DNA of 9,293 bases, taken from the NCBI GenBank assembly GCA_002303765.1, contig DBCB01000179.1, positions 1-9,293 of the forward strand, given 5' to 3'. Below are positions 6,259-9,293 of this stretch, in pieces (position 1 is the first letter of the stretch; every line of letters begins with the position of its first letter). A program made the translations under genes and the position numbers. The notes under the pieces were generated by a model, which worked only from the letters and a program-made list of their open reading frames with translations, was not told where the DNA came from and made no database searches. The stretch comes from Planctomycetaceae bacterium UBA969 (GTDB taxonomy: Bacteria; Planctomycetota; Planctomycetia; Gemmatales; Gemmataceae).

Positions 6259-7320
6259 ATGCCTTTAATTCGTGTGCTCATTGTTGATGATTCTTCAGTA
6301 GTACGCAGAACCTTAAAAACAGTGCTATTATCTGATCCGGATTTTTCCATAGTGGGTGCTGGTGCTGATGGCAAAGAAGGAATAGAACTAGCTTTAAAAT
6401 TAAAGCCAGACTTGGTTATTCTTGATGTTGACATGCCTAGGATGAATGGGCTTGAGGTTCTCGCTGAACTTAAAAAGAAAAATCCCGAATTAACTATCAT
6501 CATGTTTAGCTCCTTGGTGCAAAAAGGAAGCGTTATTACCCTTGATGCAATTTCCCTAGGTGCGGATGATTATTTCTGCAAACCTTCTACAGGGTCAGCA
6601 GAAGAAACCATTGAACTGTTAAAAAAAGATTTGTTGCCTCGCTTGAAAGCGGTTTTTAAAAAGAACCAGTCCAGCAGTGGGGTAATTGACATGCCTCAAG
6701 CTGCAAAAAAAATACTCAAAGAACATATAAAATCCGTCACGCCTAAAATTTTAGCAATCGGGGTATCTGCGGGCGGCCCAGAAGCCCTTAAAGTATTGTT
6801 GACGGCACTTCCACCCTTACCAGTTCCAGCGGTCATCACCCAACATATGCCTGCAGGGTTTACCAAAAGCCTAGCAGATCATTTAAATACCCAGACAAAA
6901 CATGCTGTTACCGAAGCGGTAGATGGGGATACCCTTGTTGTGGGGAAGTTTTTGCTTGCCCCGGGGGATTATCACATGGTGATTGAACCGTGCTTGGCTG
7001 GAAATAAAGTACGATTAAATCAGAATCCACCAGAAAATTTTTGCAGGCCAGCAGTTGATCCGATGTTGAGGTCGGTTGCTAAAATATATGGGGCGAGTGC
7101 CCTGACCGTTATTTTGACAGGTATGGGGCAGGATGGTCTAGAGGGGTGCAAGGCAATTCATAAAGCGGGTGGGAAAATTCTGGTTCAAGATCAGGCCACC
7201 AGCGTTGTTTGGGGAATGCCAGGCAGTGTCTATAAGGAAGGATTGGCAGAAGAAGCGCTTTCCATTCATGATCTATCGGCAGCAATCATGGGTCGACTGA
7301 ATCAAAAACAAGCTCTTTAA
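6259..7320 (+). CDS. cheB: Receptor methylesterase/deamidase CheB with receiver domain
   Basis: CheB removes methyl groups from chemoreceptor glutamates and deamidates glutamines, resetting receptor sensitivity when CheA phosphorylates it. The 353-residue length is normal for the family. Residues 4-122 form a receiver: acidic pair Asp10/Asp11 (LIVDDSS), phospho-acceptor Asp56 (LVILDVDMPRMNG), Ser84 and Lys108 (YFCKPS). A linker of about 40 residues follows. The esterase domain runs from about 163 to 350, with the catalytic triad visible as Ser170 in GVSAGGPEAL (usually GASTGG), His196 in QHMPAG and Asp292 in GMGQDG. PGDYHM (235-240) and ATSVVWGMPGSV (313-324) are also typical. The start is ATG at 6259, with GTGGAA 6 nt upstream. 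It lies 129 nt after mcp2, separated by a hairpin, and 24 nt before cheR. Confidence 0.97.
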   Translation: MPLIRVLIVDDSSVVRRTLKTVLLSDPDFSIVGAGADGKEGIELALKLKPDLVILDVDMPRMNGLEVLAELKKKNPELTIIMFSSLVQKGSVITLDAISLGADDYFCKPSTGSAEETIELLKKDLLPRLKAVFKKNQSSSGVIDMPQAAKKILKEHIKSVTPKILAIGVSAGGPEALKVLLTALPPLPVPAVITQHMPAGFTKSLADHLNTQTKHAVTEAVDGDTLVVGKFLLAPGDYHMVIEPCLAGNKVRLNQNPPENFCRPAVDPMLRSVAKIYGASALTVILTGMGQDGLEGCKAIHKAGGKILVQDQATSVVWGMPGSVYKEGLAEEALSIHDLSAAIMGRLNQKQAL

Positions 7321-7344
7321 TAATTTCATTATTCGGATAATTCA

Positions 7345-8190
7345 ATGCAATTTGACAGCGCAGCTATTACCCAGGAAAACTATCGTATTTTTGTTGATTT
7401 TCTCAAAATCAAACTTGGCCATGATCTGGGCGAGGGTAAGGAGTATTTGATTGAAAACAGGCTAAATCCTGTTTGTGAAGCCCAGAAAATTGCGAATGTA
7501 AATGAGCTTGCAAAGGAAATAAAAAACAATCCTTACTCCGCCTTGGGGAGCTTGGTTGTGGAAAACATGACCATCCAAGAAACGAGCTTTTTCAGGGGCC
7601 CCAGAGTCTTTGACAATTTGAGGAAACACATCATTCCAAAATTGATCAAAGAAAATGTTTATTCCCATACCATTAGAATTTGGTGCGCATGTTGTTCCAC
7701 AGGGCAGGAACCTTATTCAATCATGATGCTGCTGATGCAGGATTTTCCCCAACTGGAAAATTGGAACATCTCCCTTCTTGCGACAGATGTTTCTGAAAAT
7801 GCCCTTACCAAGGCGCGATCTGGAATCTACTCCAGATTTGAAGTCATTCGCGGGCTATCCACTGACCTTAAAGAAAAATATTTTCTCGAAACCCCGGATA
7901 ATCAGTATCAAATTCGTTATGACTTGCGACAAAAAGTTAAGTTTCAGCAGGTTAATTTGCTTGAAGGATTCTATGCACTTGGTGGCCCATTCGATATTAT
8001 TCTTCTTCGAAATGCTCTTATTTATTTCGCCCCTGAAGTCATTACTGGGATTTTTCAAAAACTTCGAGGCGCAATCAAGGACACCGGTTTCCTCATCTTG
8101 GGCGAATCTGAATCTATCATGGGAAAAACCACCATGTTCAACCTTCCAGTTGAAGGAACCGATTACTTTACACCCGCCCCACTTCCCTAA
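7345..8190 (+). CDS. cheR: Chemoreceptor glutamate methyltransferase CheR
   Basis: CheR uses S-adenosylmethionine to methylate glutamates in the receptor coiled coil, opposing CheB. The 281-residue protein has the all-helical N-terminal domain (about 8-85), including NRL at 38-40 and ETSFFRGPRVFDNLR (79-93), the counterpart of the usual TxFFRxxxxF motif. The Rossmann-type domain has the SAM-binding segment RIWCACCSTGQEPYSI (111-126), acidic LLATDVSENALTKAR (144-158) and FDIILLRNALIYF (216-228). The SAM loop has ACCSTGQEP where SAGCSTGEEP-like sequence is more usual, a mild variation. There is no TPR extension. A weak GGA lies about 8 nt upstream of the ATG. It follows cheB by 24 nt and is probably co-transcribed with it. 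Neither MCP in the window carries a pentapeptide tether, so methylation would be tether-independent. Confidence 0.96.
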   Translation: MQFDSAAITQENYRIFVDFLKIKLGHDLGEGKEYLIENRLNPVCEAQKIANVNELAKEIKNNPYSALGSLVVENMTIQETSFFRGPRVFDNLRKHIIPKLIKENVYSHTIRIWCACCSTGQEPYSIMMLLMQDFPQLENWNISLLATDVSENALTKARSGIYSRFEVIRGLSTDLKEKYFLETPDNQYQIRYDLRQKVKFQQVNLLEGFYALGGPFDIILLRNALIYFAPEVITGIFQKLRGAIKDTGFLILGESESIMGKTTMFNLPVEGTDYFTPAPLP

Positions 8191-8207
8191 TACTTTTGGT
8201 ATTTGAA

Positions 8208-8774
8208 ATGGAAATGCCCATCGGATTTTGGAAGCCTTCTAAAGACCAAATCGCCCTTGCTGCCAATAAGCAAATTCCTGATGTCATAGCGCCAGGAATC
8301 AAGCTATTGTTTTGTGGTATCAACCCTGGTTTGTATACCGCAGCAATTGAAAAACATTTTGGCAGGCCGGGAAATAGATTTTGGCCAGCACTATTTGCAG
8401 GGGGCTTTACCCCTCGACTTTATTCCCCCTTTGAACAACACCTTCTTCTTCTTGATAATCTGGGTATTACGAATCTGGTGAACCGTGCAACTGCGCGAGC
8501 TGATGAAGTCGGAGATAATGAACTTCAAGAAGGGGCAGGGTTACTTTCAGAAAAAATAGCAAGGTATAAGCCGGAAGCAGTTGCAATTCTTGGCATCACG
8601 ACTTATCGTACTGCATTTAAGAGACCTCGAGCTAAATTGGGGCTTCAAGAAGATAAAATTTCCGGTTCCAAACTTTGGGTGCTGCCCAATCCAAGCGGAT
8701 TAAATGCACATTTTCAAATCAAGGAACTGGGATTGTTATTCTCTCAATTTAAAACTGGTGTTTTTGGTCTGTAG
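8208..8774 (+). CDS. mug: Mug-family G/T(U) mismatch-specific DNA glycosylase
   Basis: Mug-family enzymes (uracil-DNA glycosylase family 2) excise uracil and related damaged bases from mismatches to start base excision repair. The 188-residue product contains the first active-site motif FCGINPGLYTAA (35-46 from this ATG), whose Asn is the catalytic position. PGNRFWPALFAGGF follows at about 54-67. Then come GITNLVNRATARADEV (86-101), AILGITTYRTAF (126-137) and the second motif LPNPSGLN (159-166). All are characteristic. The N terminus (WKPSKDQIALAANKQIPDVI) resembles the short extension of many Mug-like proteins. The start is uncertain: ATG 8208 is chosen, but ATG 8214 and TTG 8196 are in frame and none has a good ribosome site. 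It begins 17 nt after cheR, so it is probably transcribed with it without functional relation. Confidence 0.93.
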   Translation: MEMPIGFWKPSKDQIALAANKQIPDVIAPGIKLLFCGINPGLYTAAIEKHFGRPGNRFWPALFAGGFTPRLYSPFEQHLLLLDNLGITNLVNRATARADEVGDNELQEGAGLLSEKIARYKPEAVAILGITTYRTAFKRPRAKLGLQEDKISGSKLWVLPNPSGLNAHFQIKELGLLFSQFKTGVFGL

Positions 8775-8791
8775 ATGTGAAGATAACTAAA

Positions 8792-8796
8792 AGGAG
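8792..8796 (+). promoter_or_regulatory. Ribosome binding site AGGAG deciding the ATG 8803 start
   Basis: AGGAG lies 6 nt upstream of ATG 8803, near-ideal spacing. The in-frame TTG at 8800 would be only 3 nt away, too close, so the protein most likely starts MNDSK at 8803. This is the clearest ribosome site in the window. Confidence 0.8.
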
Positions 8797-8802
8797 ATAT
8801 TG

Positions 8803-9195
8803 ATGAACGATAGTAAAATTGCTGATGAGTTGATTGCATTGAACCAGAAGCTTTTGGATAGCATCGCTAACGCTGACTGGAAAACCTATAAAAATCTCTG
8901 TGATGCAAAAATCACGGCGATCGAACCTGAAGCACCAGGGCAGGTGGTTGAAGGCCTCGATTTCCACAAATATTATTTTGATCTTGGGTCTTCTAAAACC
9001 AAAGTGCAAACTACGATGTGCCACCCTGTTGTGCATCATAAGGGCGATATGGCTGTGATTGCTTATGTACGACTAGTACAAAAATTAAATGCAAATGGAT
9101 CCCCTATAACTGCAGCATCTGCGGAAACCAGAGTTTGGGAATGCAAAGACGGGAAATGGTTGCATGTGCATTTTCATCGTACTCCGCTTGTTTGA
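8803..9195 (+). CDS. Stand-alone CaMKII association (hub)-like domain protein, NTF2-like fold
   Basis: This 130-residue protein consists of one domain resembling the oligomerising association domain at the C terminus of animal CaM kinase II. From memory, the match includes LLDSIANADWKTYKNLCD (17-34), EPEAPGQVVEGLDFHKYYF (41-59), HPVVHHKGDMAVIAYVRL (74-91), ETRVWECKDGKWLHVHFH (108-125), and the spacing between them. There is no kinase domain, signal peptide or membrane segment. Family knowledge: animal hubs form 12-14-subunit rings, and bacterial members are usually small free-standing proteins of the NTF2/SnoaL superfamily with unproven roles. A pocket-bound small ligand or enzymatic role is possible but nothing here shows it. 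It follows mug by 28 nt with its own strong AGGAG. Family call is confident; function is unknown. Confidence 0.88.
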   Translation: MNDSKIADELIALNQKLLDSIANADWKTYKNLCDAKITAIEPEAPGQVVEGLDFHKYYFDLGSSKTKVQTTMCHPVVHHKGDMAVIAYVRLVQKLNANGSPITAASAETRVWECKDGKWLHVHFHRTPLV

Positions 9196-9215
9196 TAACA
9201 GCCGTGGTTATCAAA
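9191..9215 (+). terminator. 9-bp perfect hairpin overlapping the stop codon of the hub-like gene; weak terminator candidate
   Basis: TTTGATAAC (9191-9199) pairs exactly with GTTATCAAA (9207-9215) around a 7-nt loop and is followed by TTTTA. The TGA stop (9193-9195) lies inside the left arm. The stem has only two G-C pairs and the T-run is short, so termination would be weak. A translational or mRNA-stability role, or chance, is also possible. Confidence 0.4.
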
Positions 9216-9234
9216 TTTTAAAAGGTGTTCTGTC

Positions 9235-9293
9235 ATGTTTAAAATCCAGATAAAAAACTCCACTCAAGATGCTTCATTCGAGCATTTTGAGGG
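9235..9293 (+). CDS. Start of an unidentified gene, cut by the window end
   Basis: An ATG at 9235 with AAAGGTG (9219-9225) upstream opens a frame that stays open to the last base, giving MFKIQIKNSTQDASFEHFEG. This is too short to assign. The pattern of a short beta strand followed by FEHFEG is reminiscent of the start of some planctomycete FHA-domain proteins (often continuing PLEFGR), but that is a guess from memory. The gene lies 39 nt beyond the hub-like gene's stop, on the far side of the hairpin. Confidence 0.45.
   Translation, partial: MFKIQIKNSTQDASFEHFE

Noticed and set aside
7778..8206. Plus-strand open frame of 142 codons overlapping cheR
   Set aside because: It is out of frame with clear CheR motifs and has no family features.
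8800..8802. TTG as start of the CaMKII hub-like gene
   Set aside because: It is only 3 nt from AGGAG; the ATG at 8803 has ideal spacing.
1..9293. A novel defence, mobile or RNA-based system
   Set aside because: All long frames are assigned to chemotaxis, repair or hub-like families; no nuclease, transposase, reverse transcriptase, repeat array, tRNA or rRNA was seen on either strand.

Overview
This 9.3 kb window carries most of a bacterial chemotaxis-type signalling operon, followed by two or three unrelated small genes. All convincing genes are on the + strand. Base composition is moderate to AT-leaning, and codon use looks uniform from end to end, so nothing suggests recent transfer. The organism cannot be named from sequence alone. 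I lean weakly towards Planctomycetota, because of the CheA type with a CheW duplication, a bacterial CaMKII hub-like protein, and a final partial gene whose first residues resemble the start of planctomycete FHA proteins. This is inference and could be wrong.

Layout: (1) 2-1741 is the 3' part of cheA. It has the dimerisation, ATPase and CheW-like domains plus a second C-terminal CheW-like domain; the Hpt (P1) region lies outside the window. (2) 1738-2202 is a cheW gene starting at TTG, with a 4-nt overlap to cheA. (3) 2199-4061 and 4129-6129 are two tandem, clearly duplicated membrane chemoreceptors (MCPs). The first overlaps cheW by 4 nt. The two align without gaps for about 350 residues, differ by one clean 45-residue block that corresponds to most of the HAMP domain (absent from the first copy), and align again to the C terminus. 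(4) 6130-6258 is a 129-nt gap with a perfect 12-bp inverted repeat and a T-run just before cheB. (5) 6259-7320 is cheB and 7345-8190 is cheR. (6) About 8208-8774 is a Mug-type mismatch uracil-DNA glycosylase. (7) 8803-9195 is a stand-alone protein closely resembling the CaMKII association (hub) domain, ending in a hairpin. (8) From 9235 a new gene begins and runs off the window.

How the parts work together: the two MCPs sense signals through an extracytoplasmic helical domain and pass them to CheA through CheW. CheR methylates the receptors and CheB demethylates them, giving adaptation. No cheY, cheC/cheX/cheD or cheZ is in view, so the output of CheA (flagella, pili or another pathway) cannot be read from this window. 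The glycosylase and the CaMKII hub-like gene probably have unrelated jobs.

I see no CRISPR array, tRNA, rRNA, insertion sequence or defence system. The most unusual item is the receptor pair that differs by the HAMP block. Next come the hairpin between mcp2 and cheB and the CaMKII hub-like gene.
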